The notes under the pieces: model-generated | What the model saw: only the letters and a program-made list of their open reading frames with translations | What the model was told of the DNA's origin: nothing | Databases searched by the model: none | DNA from: an uncultured Clostridia bacterium | GTDB lineage: Bacteria > Bacillota > Clostridia > Christensenellales > Borkfalkiaceae | DNA length: 5,414 nt | Direction of reading: 5' to 3' | Assembly (NCBI GenBank): GCA_900548845.1 | Contig: URMI01000093.1 | Span: forward strand, 1 to 5,414 | Program-made: the position numbers and the translations under genes | Shown here: in pieces, positions 5,346-5,414 of the stretch | Layout of the letters: each line of letters begins with the position of its first letter | How positions within the stretch are numbered: the stretch's first letter is position 1

Positions 5346-5414
5346 ATGCAAGACAAACGCTATCTGCAGCAGCTCTCGCTGCAATATCCGACGGCGAACG
5401 ACGCCGCCATGGAG
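5346..5414 (+). CDS. fbp: N-terminus of a probable class III fructose-1,6-bisphosphatase (partial)
   Basis: The window ends after 23 codons. The peptide begins MQDKRYLQQLSLQYPT and continues with a short Ala-rich stretch to MetGlu. This resembles the start of class III fructose-1,6-bisphosphatases of Firmicutes and Bacteroides, which typically begin with a K(R)YL..L..QYPT-like segment followed by a T/MEI motif. That enzyme removes the 1-phosphate from fructose 1,6-bisphosphate in gluconeogenesis and is about 600-670 residues long. The catalytic region lies outside the window. A G-rich ribosome binding site (GGGGGA, 5337-5342) precedes the ATG at slightly short spacing. The call rests on a short segment recalled from memory and should be treated as likely, not certain. 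Confidence 0.6.
   Translation, partial: MQDKRYLQQLSLQYPTANDAAME

Noticed and set aside
3389..5356. A 655-codon open frame on the minus strand covering the GH43 gene
   Set aside because: The GH43 frame has a signal peptide, catalytic residues and a start with ribosome binding site. The minus-strand frame runs through the terminator and the next promoter, has a Val/Ala/Asp/Gly-rich translation without family features, and is explained by strong C preference at third positions of the real gene.
5306..5414. Alternative ATG at 5306 for the right-edge gene
   Set aside because: It lies in another frame, is only a few bases from the predicted transcription start and gives a Cys/Arg-rich peptide without family resemblance.

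Overview
The window reads as chromosomal DNA of a GC-rich Clostridia-type Bacillota, probably a gut anaerobe. This is inference from content: sigma-A-type promoters with 17-bp spacers, strong GGAGG ribosome binding sites, a TTG start on a lipoprotein, short hairpin repeats of a kind common in gut Clostridia, and what looks like the start of a class III fructose-1,6-bisphosphatase. No transposase, integrase, phage gene, CRISPR array or tRNA is visible.

Layout from left to right. Positions 1-140 hold a compact divergent promoter region. Two -35 boxes lie back to back in a perfect 15-bp palindrome (97-111); one promoter fires left out of the window and the other fires right. The rightward promoter sits so close to the first gene that its mRNA should begin at or beside the start codon (leaderless). 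Positions 141-2794 hold two overlapping genes for FAD-dependent proteins: an HI0933/BaiN-family flavoprotein and a COG2509-type FAD-dependent dehydrogenase. They overlap by 10 bp and are probably translationally coupled. Positions 2795-3253 are intergenic: two tandem copies of a small hairpin repeat, another hairpin, a featureless stretch, a probable terminator, a C9A7 homopolymer tract and an extended -10 promoter. Positions 3254-5200 hold one large secreted lipoprotein, a family 43 glycoside hydrolase of the endo-arabinanase type, with an N-terminal bacterial Ig-like domain and a C-terminal beta domain. It is followed by a clear intrinsic terminator. Positions 5268-5414 hold a near-consensus promoter, a short leader with a palindrome, and the first 23 codons of a gene that resembles fbp (class III).

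The transcription units look independent: a two-gene flavoprotein operon, a monocistronic arabinan-degrading lipoprotein and a separately promoted gluconeogenic gene. Arabinan breakdown outside the cell and fructose-1,6-bisphosphatase both concern carbon metabolism, but nothing in the sequence ties them together. I see no clear new multi-gene system. The most interesting signals are the shared -35 palindrome, the predicted leaderless flavoprotein mRNA, the coupled pair of poorly characterised flavoproteins, and the tandem hairpin repeats with a possible 6-bp flanking duplication.
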